A stretch of 64,000 nucleotides of DNA from Opitutaceae bacterium. Lineage in GTDB: Bacteria > Verrucomicrobiota > Verrucomicrobiia > Opitutales > Opitutaceae. Numbering within the stretch: position 1 is the first letter of the stretch; each line of letters starts with the position of its first letter. A program made the position numbers and the translations under genes. The stretch lies in assembly GCA_003151515.1 (NCBI GenBank), contig PLXS01000025.1, positions 186,001 to 250,000 on the forward strand. The letters run 5' to 3'. This document shows positions 35,638 to 45,600 of this stretch, piece by piece. The notes under the pieces are model-generated. The model made no database searches. It was not told where the DNA came from and saw only the letters and a list, made by a program, of their open reading frames with translations.

Positions 35638-38600
35638 ATGATACGGCTCACGGCCTCGGAGCAACTTGATGAAGGTGGATGGGGCGGCCTTTTGAGGGGC
35701 CTTTTCGCCCTGGGGGACGCGGCAATCGCGGCCTGGCTCTGGTATGCGCTGCAGAGCTTCACGGAGCATCCGGTACTTCCGTGGGCAAGGGCCCTGGTTC
35801 CGGTCCTTGCGGCCGCCGCCCTCTCCCTGGCCTTCGCCACCCATCGCCTGGGCCGGCCCTTGGCCCTCCTCCTCAAGGCACTGGGCATCGCGGCCGCCCT
35901 TGCGGCCCTGGGCAGCATCCCGGCAGTCGGCGCATGGCTCCACCTGAGCTGGCGCCAGGCCCTCTGGTTTGGCGTCGCCTGCGCCTCCCTCATCTGGCTT
36001 TTGCGCTCGGTGTACTTCGGCACCCTGGATGGCCATGCGGGCCAGCCGCTCGAGGTGCTTCGCTGGGTGCTTGTGGGCGCGGCGGCAACGCTCGCAATGA
36101 CCCCGTTTTACTACAACGGGGGCCTAGGCTCCGGGGACGCGCACTGGTACACGGTCATGCTGGGGGATTTCCTCACCCAGCTGCGCGCCGGCGTCTTCCC
36201 GGTATGGGTGGGCCAGAGCGTTTACGCCTTCAACGGCGCCGTCTCCCCGCTGCGCTACGCCCCCGGGTTCCAGTATGTGGGCGGGGTCCTGGACCTCCTG
36301 ACGCTGCGCTCGCTGGATGTGACAGCGCTGCGCAATGCGGAGCTGGCGATCGTCGCGATCATTGGCGCCTATTCGGCCTACGCCTGCATTCGCCCGATCC
36401 TGAGAAATGCCCCATGGACCGCCTGCGCGCTCGCCGTCCTCTGGATCACGGGGCCCGGAATCCTGGCCCCCGTCATGATCGGGGACCAGTACATGACCTT
36501 CATGACGCTCCCGTTCGTGCCCCTGACGCTGCACGGGTGCTGGCGCCTGTGGGCCATTGGGGACCGCTGGAGCCGGATCTTTATTGCGGCCGGCCTCGCC
36601 GGGGCGTGGCTCTGCCACTCGCCCATCGCCCTCTGGCTCACGGTCATTGCGGCCTGCATGTACATACCCGTTTTCATTCGGGGGCTGAAGGACCGACGGG
36701 AGCTCCGGCTTGCGATCCTGACGGCGGCCGTGTTTGTGATCCTCGGGGCGGAGCCGTTCGTATCCGTCCTTACGCTCGACAACCAGATCAAGGACCATGC
36801 GGTGGGCGCAGCCGCGGCCGACGTTGTGCGCGCCAACTTTCCCGGAAACTTCAAGCCGATAGACCCGAGCAAGCCAGGCCTGCAGGAATACCAGCTTGGC
36901 TTTTCCCTCCTCGGGGCGCTGCTGCTCTCGGTCGCACTGATGGCGCGCTTGCACCCGCGCGGGGCATGGCCCTTTGCGGCGGCGTCCGTCCTGATCATTC
37001 CATTCACGGTCCCCGTGCCCTGGCTGACGCACGCCATCTGGACCCATCTCCCCGGTTGGTTCGTGACCGTCCAGAACATCTGGCCGATGCAACGGCTTTT
37101 CCTGGTGTGGTCCTCGACGATCGTTTTCACGGCGGCCATCATGCTGGGCCCCGCCAGCCTCGCGCTGGGCAAGGGCGCAAGGGCCGCCATCGCGGGATTC
37201 CTCGTGTGCGCCATTGCCTGGTCGGCGCACGAGGCTAGCAGGATGGAGATGGGCATCTACCCGCTTCGCGCCACGCCGGAGGACACGAGGCTCGTTGAGG
37301 GCCCGGATAACGTTCAGCTCTCGCGGTATGCGTATTCATCGTTCGCATATAGCCCATCCTATTTCAGCCACGCCTACATGGACCCATGGCTCGAGAACCG
37401 CCTCCTCGATGTCCATTCCATGGAGCCCTTCGTCAGCAATGCGGACGTCGCGGGGCCGGATCCGTCGAGGGCAGCGGCCGCCAGCTCCAGCGCGAAGCTG
37501 GAGCAATCCGGGTTGTGGATGGGCGAAAGCATAACAAACAGCGAGTACTACAGGCTCGCGCCCCAGCTTTCGCTCGAGCCGGGCAGGCACTACGCCCTGC
37601 GCCTCGAGTTTCTCGAGCCGGGGATCTCCGGAACGCTGCAGCTAAAGAGCCGCACCATGTTCCGGGAGTACACGCTGCCGGATTCGGGTTCGGGCATCGC
37701 CCGCGAGGGCCCCTCGCATGCCTTTGGCTCCGAGCCCGGCGAAAGCCACGTGCTGCCGATCGTCGTAAATGACGACGCCCCTGCTCTGCTCACCTGCTTT
37801 TTTGTCGCCAGGCATCGAACGCTGCAGAACCTTCCGTTTGCGCGGTTCTGGATGTATTCCTATGATAGGGAACGTCTTCCGGTTTTTGTCCAGTCCTGGA
37901 TGCCCTACAAGGCGCGCGTGGTCGCCCCCAAGGCCTCGTACCTGGAGACACCCCGGATGTGGCTCAAGGGCTGGAAGGCCAACGTTAACGGAAATTGGAC
38001 CGCTGCGCTGAAGTCCCCCGAGAACCTTGTCATGATCCCGGTGGGCGTGGGCACGAGCCATGTCACACTGGAGTATTTCCCTCCGTTGGAGCTCACGCTC
38101 GCCTTCTGGGTCGGCGCGCTTGGCTGGACGGCGCTAGCCGTGGCCGCCGCGTACCAGCTCTTTTTGTGGAGCGGCGGCGCGTCCATGGAGCTTGCTTGGG
38201 TAACGACCCCCGGTTGGCTGCTGCTGCTTCTCGATGCACTTGGGTATCCCTTCGCCCTGGCCTGGCGCCACAAGGCCCTGTCGGCCTGCGCAGCGGGGGT
38301 CGCCGTCGCGGTCGGCCTGGTCCTGCAACACGAGGCTACAGAGGAGAACAGCCTCAGGGCTGTCGGCCCCATCCGGGTCGAGTTCGCGCGCCCCAACGGC
38401 TTCTTGGGAGCCAGCCAGCCCATCCTGACGACCGGTCGGGCCGGGGCCGCGACGATTGTCTTTGTCACGTATCTCGACTCCAGCCACGCCAGGATCGGCG
38501 CCGACGTTTGGGGCACCCTCCTTCAGAGCCAGCCCGTGCAGATGGACTACGGGAAGGTTCAGTCCATCGTCGTGTCGGACAGCGCCCTATTCCCGTTGAA

Positions 38601-39762
38601 GAACCCTAAGGTGAAGGCGCTGCAGCCGTCAGAGGTCAACTGGCTGCGCAGCGAGATCTCGGTCGAGCTCAACGGGGCGCCTGTCATCCAGGCCGCCGCC
38701 TATGCCTACGAGACCACTGCTGCGCAGGTTCTTGTCGGCAGGGCCCCGTTCGGCTCGGTGGCGGACCGCAAGTTCACCGGAGAGATCCTGAGCGCGCAGC
38801 GCCTTCCGATTCCGAGGATCTTGGCGCTGCCGGCGGGCCGCCACGCCCACATGCGCGTGATCTTTCCCGAGGGAAGAACCGGCAGACGCGAGCCCATTCT
38901 GTCGGTGTCCTCGGGGAGCCGGACCCGGGTGTGCTACGTTTCGTATCTGGCCTATGGCAAGCTGAAGATGACATGCTGGGGCCCGGGCGGCGTGCCGCCC
39001 AAGTCCGCCGAGATCGATTACGATCCGAAAACGGCGCACGAACTCGACTTCATCCCCGGGGAGGCGCCCCTTGGCTCGGTTAGTTTTGACGTGGTCTGCG
39101 AGTTCGACGGCACTCATTTGATCGGGCACAACAGCATCCCGGCGGCGGAGCCGCCGGTAATCGAGTCCGGGATGAACGCGTTCGGCGCTCCCAATGTCGA
39201 TACCCGCTTCACTGGCCCGGTCATGGACGTGGACGTCAGATCCCATGTGCTAAAGGAGAGCGATGTGGCCGAGTTGACCGGTCCGGTTCACCTTGTCGTG
39301 GAATTCCCCTTGCATAAGCCCGGCCGCAGCGAGCCTCTCCTTTCGACGGGCCACACGGGCGCCGGCGACTTCATCTATGTAACCTACGTGGACGAGAAGC
39401 GCGTTCGCTTCGGGTTCGACCATTGGGGATACGGCGGGGACATCAGCGCGCCGGTCGACGTCGACTACGCAGCGCCCCATGAGATCTGGATAAGCATGGG
39501 CTCGCTCTACCCGAAGTTCGGCGACGACAAGGCGTGGAGGGGCCTCGATCCCGGCCTGCGCCGGCGCCTGAGGTCCAGGGTGGAGGTGGTGATAGACGGA
39601 AGGAGCGTCTTGTCCACCGAGGCGGCCACCCACCCTGCGACGCCGGCCGAGGTCACCGTTGCGCGAAATGCGATAGGGGGGTCCACCTCCGATCCTCTCT
39701 TCAGCGGAACCGTGGTCTTTGTGGAACGCGCGGGACCCGTTTCGGCGCCGGCCGCGAAATAG
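35638..39762 (+). CDS. Giant YfhO-like membrane protein with three C-terminal copies of an unknown domain
   Basis: A 1374-residue protein. Residues 1-550 hold about thirteen membrane helices with SGDAHWYTVMLGDFLTQLRAG (from about 165), FPVWVGQSVYAFNGAV and PLRYAPGFQYVG in the first big loop. Residues 550-810 form the extracytoplasmic part with AYMDPWLENRLLD, GTLQLKSRTMFREYTLPD and the GWKANVNGN motif of YfhO-like proteins. After two more hydrophobic segments (about 823-843 and 882-900) come three units of about 150 residues (from about 909, 1066 and 1215) that share TYLDSSHARIGADVWG-like and VDGRSVL-like phrases. The middle unit is the most diverged. A GT-C fold acting on lipid-linked sugar with periplasmic glycan-binding domains is inferred, not shown. 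Confidence 0.7.
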   Translation: MIRLTASEQLDEGGWGGLLRGLFALGDAAIAAWLWYALQSFTEHPVLPWARALVPVLAAAALSLAFATHRLGRPLALLLKALGIAAALAALGSIPAVGAWLHLSWRQALWFGVACASLIWLLRSVYFGTLDGHAGQPLEVLRWVLVGAAATLAMTPFYYNGGLGSGDAHWYTVMLGDFLTQLRAGVFPVWVGQSVYAFNGAVSPLRYAPGFQYVGGVLDLLTLRSLDVTALRNAELAIVAIIGAYSAYACIRPILRNAPWTACALAVLWITGPGILAPVMIGDQYMTFMTLPFVPLTLHGCWRLWAIGDRWSRIFIAAGLAGAWLCHSPIALWLTVIAACMYIPVFIRGLKDRRELRLAILTAAVFVILGAEPFVSVLTLDNQIKDHAVGAAAADVVRANFPGNFKPIDPSKPGLQEYQLGFSLLGALLLSVALMARLHPRGAWPFAAASVLIIPFTVPVPWLTHAIWTHLPGWFVTVQNIWPMQRLFLVWSSTIVFTAAIMLGPASLALGKGARAAIAGFLVCAIAWSAHEASRMEMGIYPLRATPEDTRLVEGPDNVQLSRYAYSSFAYSPSYFSHAYMDPWLENRLLDVHSMEPFVSNADVAGPDPSRAAAASSSAKLEQSGLWMGESITNSEYYRLAPQLSLEPGRHYALRLEFLEPGISGTLQLKSRTMFREYTLPDSGSGIAREGPSHAFGSEPGESHVLPIVVNDDAPALLTCFFVARHRTLQNLPFARFWMYSYDRERLPVFVQSWMPYKARVVAPKASYLETPRMWLKGWKANVNGNWTAALKSPENLVMIPVGVGTSHVTLEYFPPLELTLAFWVGALGWTALAVAAAYQLFLWSGGASMELAWVTTPGWLLLLLDALGYPFALAWRHKALSACAAGVAVAVGLVLQHEATEENSLRAVGPIRVEFARPNGFLGASQPILTTGRAGAATIVFVTYLDSSHARIGADVWGTLLQSQPVQMDYGKVQSIVVSDSALFPLKNPKVKALQPSEVNWLRSEISVELNGAPVIQAAAYAYETTAAQVLVGRAPFGSVADRKFTGEILSAQRLPIPRILALPAGRHAHMRVIFPEGRTGRREPILSVSSGSRTRVCYVSYLAYGKLKMTCWGPGGVPPKSAEIDYDPKTAHELDFIPGEAPLGSVSFDVVCEFDGTHLIGHNSIPAAEPPVIESGMNAFGAPNVDTRFTGPVMDVDVRSHVLKESDVAELTGPVHLVVEFPLHKPGRSEPLLSTGHTGAGDFIYVTYVDEKRVRFGFDHWGYGGDISAPVDVDYAAPHEIWISMGSLYPKFGDDKAWRGLDPGLRRRLRSRVEVVIDGRSVLSTEAATHPATPAEVTVARNAIGGSTSDPLFSGTVVFVERAGPVSAPAAK
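38362..39735 (+). repeat. Three copies of a ~150-residue domain in the 1374-residue protein
   Basis: Units start at about residues 909 (GPIRVEFARP), 1066 (HAHMRVIFPEGR) and 1215 (GPVHLVVEFPL). Shared features in order are an acidic-proline-hydrophobic phrase (EPLLSTG, EPILSVS, QPILTTG), a strand VTYVDEKRVRFGFDHWG or its equivalent, an ISMGSLYP-like strand, VEVVIDGRSVL, and a closing GGSTSDPLFSGTVVFVER. The same unit occurs once in the protein encoded at 39771-42545 and four times in that at 42640-46098. Confidence 0.75.
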
Positions 39763-39770
39763 TTGGCCCT

Positions 39771-42545
39771 TCAGCGCCCCGTCACCCTCAGGCGCTCCAC
39801 GGAGAGAATCGTACCCGAGAAGCTGGGCTCGCAATTCGAGCCGCCTAGGCGGTTCAGTCCGACGGTGATCTCACGCGGCTTGGATGGATAGTCGCTAACC
39901 GCCTTGTCCACGACCAAGCGGCCGTTCAGCTTGACCCTTATGTTCCCGCGCAGGTCGGTGAGCTCGGACGCGGGCAATCCCCTCAAGGCGGAGTCCCCTT
40001 CGGGATAGAGGGCCCCGGTGGAGATAACGAGATCCTGCTCGGAGAAGTAGTCGACCTCGACTGGATCGGACTGGTACCCGAGCAGGCCCCACACGTCCAC
40101 GCCCACCCTCACGTGGGTCGGGTCCAGGTAGACCAGGTACACGAAGGTGCCCGCAAATTTCCTTCCTGTCACGAGGACGGGCTGCTGGCGGTTGGTTTGC
40201 CCCCTTGGCAGGACAAGGCGAATGTGCAAAGCCCCGGATTCGGACCGGTTGAGCTCCCAGTATCCGGCGCCGGCTCCGACCGCCACCAAGAGCGCCGCCG
40301 CGCATGCCAGCAGCCTTCGCCGCCTCCAAGCCCCTGAAAACGCGCGCCCGAGGAGCAGCCCTGCCCGCTCCGCCACCGGGTGCAGGCCCCGCACGAAGAG
40401 GAAGAGAAGACAGATCCCGGCGGCCAGGAACGCGCAGAGAGAGACCCGGAATGCCACCCGCAGGGACTCGGGCCCGACGTAGCGCACTTCGACCGTCGAG
40501 CGCCCCTCGGGCACGGCGAGCATCGCGAGTCCGTCGGGGGATCCCTGAACGCGGACGTCGGCGCCGTTCACCGTTGCGCTGTAGCCGTCGATGAAGAGTC
40601 TCGGCGTCTCGACGTAGCAGGCCTCGGGCGCTTGGACGCGCAGCCTTAAGGGCACCAGGGACTCGAGGACAACGGGAAGCCGGCCTTGATCGATCTCCTT
40701 GAAAGTGAAGTCGGCGAACGCGCCGTTCCCCGCCCCTGCGGCCGCTTCCAGAAACTTCACCTCGACCTCGTCCGGCTCGGACCCGGTCGTCCAGAGCGAG
40801 ATCGGGTGCCGGCCCCCTGACGCAGCCCGAAAGCCCCACGATGCGGGCTCCGGCAGGACGGGGTACTCGCGGTAGACCGTTCTTCCCAGCAGCTGCAGGG
40901 TGCCGGCGCGCGGCGCCCCCAGAAGGTCCACGCCCAACAGGTAGCGCCTGCCGGGGCGCAGTGTCAGCTTAGGGTCGAAGGAAATGGCGCCGTCCGAGTC
41001 CGCCTCGGCGCCAAAGGTGCCCGTCTGCGCCGGCGCCTTCTGCGCCATGGCAGCCTCCCAGTTACCAGCGATCGGCCAGGCGTCAAACCTGCGAAGAAGC
41101 CTGAATTCCATGGCGGGGTCCATGGGGCCGCTGTCAAACGATGGCGGGGCCCCGAGGATCGCATAGGAGATGATCGTGAGGTTTATGTTCTGCGGGAGAT
41201 GGACCAGCTCCGAGCGGCCCTCCGGCGTCCGGGATGAAAACCCCTGGCCGACGAACCGGTAGGCCTGGAAGCCGGTCCAAGCGGCGGCGACCGCAACCGC
41301 AAAGAACGCCGCGTCGCGCAGGGGCTTCGGGACCGGCCCGATGCGAGGAAGGGCCATGGCGAAGGCGAACAGGGCCAGGGCCGTCGCGACCAGGTAGAGC
41401 CGCTGCATCGGCCACTGGTTTGTGAGCGTCACCGTGATGGCCGGAACGTGCCTCCACAGCCACTCCGTGACGAACGGAACCGGCGTGGTCAGGACCAGCA
41501 TGAGCACGGCGATCGCCGCGAGCCAGAGAGGCAGGAGCATCCGGCGCAGCAGCGCCAGGGCGCCGGCCGAAAGAAGAAATATCCAGTACAGGTAGCCGAG
41601 CTGGAAGTCCCCCAGCCTGTTTGCGTTCTCGCTGACGGGCCGCAGCGAGTCGACGAAGACCCGCCTCACCTCGCTCAGGAGGAGGTCGACGTTCGACGCC
41701 TCCGAGATCTGCCCGTAGTTCCTGACCGTCAACGCCGAGACGAAGCCGAAGGCGGCAAGGCAGCCGCACAGCAGCGCGCCCGCGGCCAGGAAGAGCCATG
41801 CCCGACCCCGGATCCGCCCCGCGAGGGCCTGGGGGAGCATCATGAGCGCGCTCACGACCGTGAGCCAGAACGCGATGGGCGGATGCGCCTCCCAGGAGAC
41901 CCCGAGGCCGATGGCCAGGAGCGCGACATCGCCTAATGCGCACCCCTTCTGGAGACGGATGGCGGCGCACATGACCACCGGGACCCAGGGAAGGGTCATC
42001 GCGGTCATGAACAGGTTCATTGAGTAGACGACCGAGAGCACCCCCGGCGCCAGCCCGTAGCATGCGGCAAGGACAACGGCCGTGGTCGCAGTCGCCGCCG
42101 TCGCCCTTCGCAGGCATCCATACATGCTGAAGACGGCCGCCATGAGGCTCGCGGCGATCTCAAGGTTCTGGATCGCCCAAAAATTCAGGCTGCGCCCCGT
42201 CGCCAGGTCGATCAGGGCGGAAAGATGCCCGATGTAGGGGGCCGTGCGCAGCGGGTGGATGCGCCCGTTGAACGCGTACGCGCTTTGGCCGACAAGCGGC
42301 GGGTACACCCCGTCCCTCACCTGGGTGACGAAATCGGCCGTGCTCAGGCTGTAATTGGCCGCCTCGCCCGTGCCGACGCCCGCGATCGTCAGAAACGGCC
42401 CGCCTATGAACAGCCCGACCGCCAGCAGCGCCGCAAAGCCGGCTGCCGTCTCCTTCAGCTCGGACGGCGACTTGCGATGGGGCCAGAGGCAGGCGCCAAG
42501 CCCGGCAAGCATCGGAATCCCGAGGAAGGCAAGAAAACCAAGCAT
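39771..42545 (-). CDS. YfhO-like membrane protein with one copy of the unknown C-terminal domain
   Basis: A 924-residue paralogue of the convergent neighbour; their stop codons are eight bases apart. About twelve helices cover residues 1-440. The first loop has TADFVTQVRDGVYPPLVGQSAYAFNG (about 69-94) and HPLRTAPYIGHLSALIDL. The extracytoplasmic part has DPAMEFRLLRR, GTLQLLGRTVYREYPV and the DGYSATVNGADVRV motif followed by VPEGRSTVEVRY. After two hydrophobic segments (about 695-713 and 742-760) the last 154 residues (771-924) are one copy of the repeat domain with YLDPTHVRVGVDVWG and GGSNCEPSFSGTILSVER. The N-terminal region is about 100 residues shorter than in the paralogues, so an earlier start cannot be excluded. 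Role inferred as periplasmic glycosyl transfer. Confidence 0.7.
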   Translation of the reverse strand: MLGFLAFLGIPMLAGLGACLWPHRKSPSELKETAAGFAALLAVGLFIGGPFLTIAGVGTGEAANYSLSTADFVTQVRDGVYPPLVGQSAYAFNGRIHPLRTAPYIGHLSALIDLATGRSLNFWAIQNLEIAASLMAAVFSMYGCLRRATAATATTAVVLAACYGLAPGVLSVVYSMNLFMTAMTLPWVPVVMCAAIRLQKGCALGDVALLAIGLGVSWEAHPPIAFWLTVVSALMMLPQALAGRIRGRAWLFLAAGALLCGCLAAFGFVSALTVRNYGQISEASNVDLLLSEVRRVFVDSLRPVSENANRLGDFQLGYLYWIFLLSAGALALLRRMLLPLWLAAIAVLMLVLTTPVPFVTEWLWRHVPAITVTLTNQWPMQRLYLVATALALFAFAMALPRIGPVPKPLRDAAFFAVAVAAAWTGFQAYRFVGQGFSSRTPEGRSELVHLPQNINLTIISYAILGAPPSFDSGPMDPAMEFRLLRRFDAWPIAGNWEAAMAQKAPAQTGTFGAEADSDGAISFDPKLTLRPGRRYLLGVDLLGAPRAGTLQLLGRTVYREYPVLPEPASWGFRAASGGRHPISLWTTGSEPDEVEVKFLEAAAGAGNGAFADFTFKEIDQGRLPVVLESLVPLRLRVQAPEACYVETPRLFIDGYSATVNGADVRVQGSPDGLAMLAVPEGRSTVEVRYVGPESLRVAFRVSLCAFLAAGICLLFLFVRGLHPVAERAGLLLGRAFSGAWRRRRLLACAAALLVAVGAGAGYWELNRSESGALHIRLVLPRGQTNRQQPVLVTGRKFAGTFVYLVYLDPTHVRVGVDVWGLLGYQSDPVEVDYFSEQDLVISTGALYPEGDSALRGLPASELTDLRGNIRVKLNGRLVVDKAVSDYPSKPREITVGLNRLGGSNCEPSFSGTILSVERLRVTGR
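39774..40235 (-). repeat. Single copy of the ~150-residue domain at the end of the 924-residue protein
   Basis: Residues 771-924 begin GALHIRLVLPRGQ and show QPVLVTGRK, YLDPTHVRVGVDVWG, ISTGALYPEGD, IRVKLNGRLVVD and GGSNCEPSFSGTILSVER. These are the same phrases in the same order as in the three-copy and four-copy neighbours. Confidence 0.75.
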
Positions 42546-42639
42546 TCGAGCCTAGGTAATCGATTCCCGCCGGGGGTTGGCGAGGATTTACGCAACGGTG
42601 CGGCGCGCGACCATCGCGCCCACGCGTCCTGCAGGCGCG
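42546..42639 (-). promoter_or_regulatory. Short intergenic region with a GC-rich hairpin
   Basis: These 94 bases lie between the stop of the 1152-residue gene and the start of the 924-residue gene, both on the minus strand. A six-base stem GCGCGA/TCGCGC at 42605-42619 with a three-base loop is present, but no T-tract follows on the minus strand. The region may hold a promoter for the downstream gene; no clear motif is seen. Confidence 0.25.
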
Positions 42640-45600
42640 CTAGGGACGGACAGATTCGATCGGCGCAGGCTCCACATCGGCGATGATTCCATTGAATACC
42701 GGGCCGGTGCTGCTGCCGCCGATCAGATTGGCGCCCAGTATTATCCGGTCGCTCGGCGAAGGATGGCTTGGTTCCACCTCGGACAGGACCCGGCGCCCGT
42801 CAACCAAGACGACGATCCGCCCGCGCAGTTCCAGCAAATCGGGGATCTTCCGGTAAAGACCCGACTCCTGCGGAGGAAAGAGCGCCCCGTAGCTCACGAT
42901 CAGCGTGTGCTCTGTTCCCGGCGACATCTGGAACGGCCTCGACCGCACAAGGGGCGATCCCCAGTGGTCCTGCACTATGGTCGCCATGCCGCTCGGATCA
43001 AAGTCCAGGAAGACGAAGTCTCCGCCTCCCGGGTATCCCGAGGTGATGATCGGCCGGCCGGGGCCGGGCCTTGCGTCCATCGCAGAGAGCCTCATCGCCA
43101 AGGGGCCGCTGTAACCGTCCCATCCGGGGCGGGCCAGCCGCGAGCCGACCCTCCCCTGCTCAAACGCATCGGCCGGCTGCGCAATCATCAGCGACTCTAT
43201 CTCCCCCTGAAAGCGACTCCGAATGGAGCCGTCGTCCGGGGCGTTGTCGATTCCGACGAGCGTTTGGCCTGCCGAGGCGGGATGAGGATCCTGCCAGGTC
43301 ACAAGCACCGGCCGGCCGTCGACGGCCACCTCAACCAGGGTGCGAAGCCTGAGGAGCTCCGGAGAGTCGCTGTAGACGCCGCTCGCCTGCGCCGGCATGA
43401 GGGCCCCGGTGCTGATGAGGATCTCGTGGGCGAGCCCCGCAGGGTTTCGCACAGGCGCCGACGTGACAACCGCGCCGTTCGAGTGCTCAAAGACGAAACG
43501 CACGCCGTTGTCGCCCTCATAGCGCACCGACACCGCGTCCATCGCCCCCCTGGCCCCCGACACGAGCAGGGGCTCGGTGCGGCCCGGCAACCCCCTTGGA
43601 AACGTCGTCCTGAGCCTCACCGGGCCCGTGAACCCGCCCCACCTGCTGTCCGGATTGGCCAGCATGTCGGACAGCCGCGTCCCAAAGGGGGGCAGGTTCT
43701 CGGGGCCGATGGCCCTTGCGGGCTCCATGTCCCCCTGGAAGAAGCTGCCGCAGACGGAACTGGCGACGGTGTTCTCCCCGAGCGCGATTCCCCTGGCGTC
43801 GGCGGGTTCGTACGGCCTCTCGGCGAGCAACGCGGTTTCCCCGTTCACCCGCACATAGATTGTGCCCCGCATGCGCTCAAAGGCCGGGAATCGTTTGAAG
43901 ATCGGGGCGCCGCCAGCCGGAAGCATGGCACCGATGCAGACGTCCATGTCCTCCCATCCAAACCCCGACCGATGCAGGGGATTCGACCAGAGGAGGTCGC
44001 GGCCGCGGCTGTCGTACCCGATGCGGAATTCACCCCCCGCGGCGCATTCGACGAAAAGGGCGTCGCTCGAGCCGGGCCCGCCGATCGAGATCAAGGGCTG
44101 CCTTGTAAAGACTTCGACTCCGGGTTCCGGCAGCCTGAGCCTCAGGTGGATGGGGCCCAAGGCCCCCTCCCATTCCGCAGGACGGCGCCTCGCAATCTCC
44201 AAGACTTCGGTTGACGGAACCGCGCGGATGACTTCCGCAAGCGGTGCCTGCGAGAACTCGGACACCTCACCGGTGAAGTTGGCCGAGACCGTCGAGGCAT
44301 CGACCACATTGACGCCAAAGAAGATGTCCCTCGGAACGGATCCGTTGAACTCGGCGCGGCGGGAAACAATCACCCTTCCGTCCATGATGACGACAAACCG
44401 GTTGCGCAGCCCCTCGAGCTGTGGAGAGGCCCCGTAAAGGGCGCTCCCGGAGTGTGGCAGCAGCGGCCCGGCCGAGATCAAAAGGCTGTGGGGTGCCCCA
44501 AAATCCACGGCAACCGGCTCCGAGAGAATCAGGCCCGATCCCCAGTGGTCCAGGCCGAAGGCGATGTGGCTGGAATCCAGATAGCGAACGAATATGACGT
44601 CGGCGGCGCCCTTTTCCCCGAAGACAATGATAGGCTCCGACGCCATCCAGTTCTCGGGATGAAAGGTCACTGACATGCGCACCGGACCAGGGTAGCCGCC
44701 CCACTCTTGCCCCCGGGGCGCGAGCTGCGCGTCAAACCTGACCAGGCGCATCGCCACATCAACGCTGTTTAGCTGAGCGCGCTGCGCAGCGGAATACCCC
44801 TCATATTGGTATGGCCGGAACCTCATCGGGTTTTCCCTACGCAACAAGTCCGTGTGCGTCGGAAGCTCGTACGTGAGCTGCCTGCCCCACAGCCCCTCCG
44901 CATACAAGACCCGGTAGAAGCTGTAGCCTGAGCCGGTCGTGCGTGAAATCTCCCGGGAGGCCATTCGGAAAAAGTCCGAAGGGAACGACTGCGCCAGCGG
45001 GGCCGCGAAGTTGAACGCCGCGAGAAGCGCAACGGTCAGCACTAGAGCCACCGACCAAACCCTTCTCGAGCGCCTTCCATCCAAAAAGAGGGTCAATCCC
45101 CGCGCGGCCGCCAGGCACGCAAACGGCACGACCTCCCGCGCCAGCCTGCCGTAGACCATGAGTCTGGGCACAACGTCGGACAGCGCCACCAGCCCCCCGA
45201 GGACCACGGCCAGGCCCCAGACCCACCAGCCCATCCGGCCGGCGAGCCGCTGCGGTCCGCCGCGGTACAGCGCGAAGACTACGGCGCAGAGCCAAACGAA
45301 GAGCAGCCCCCGCTCAGTATACCAAAAATACTCGGCGATAACCCCGTATCCTATGTGGAAGTCGCCCTGCCTCACGCTCGCGGCGAATCTGCCGTATTCC
45401 GCCACGAGGCCCCCCGACACTGTCGCCCCCAAGGCAACCACCAGCGAAACCACGGCGGCAAAGCCGAACGCAGCCCACGCGCCGCGAGCCAGAAGGCCCC
45501 CGCGCCCGCCCCCGCCGCGAACCGCGTAGAGGGCCAGTATCGCGGCGGCCAGGAGCCAGTAGCCGTTGTAGGTCAGGAAACCGCATGCTGCGACGGCTCC

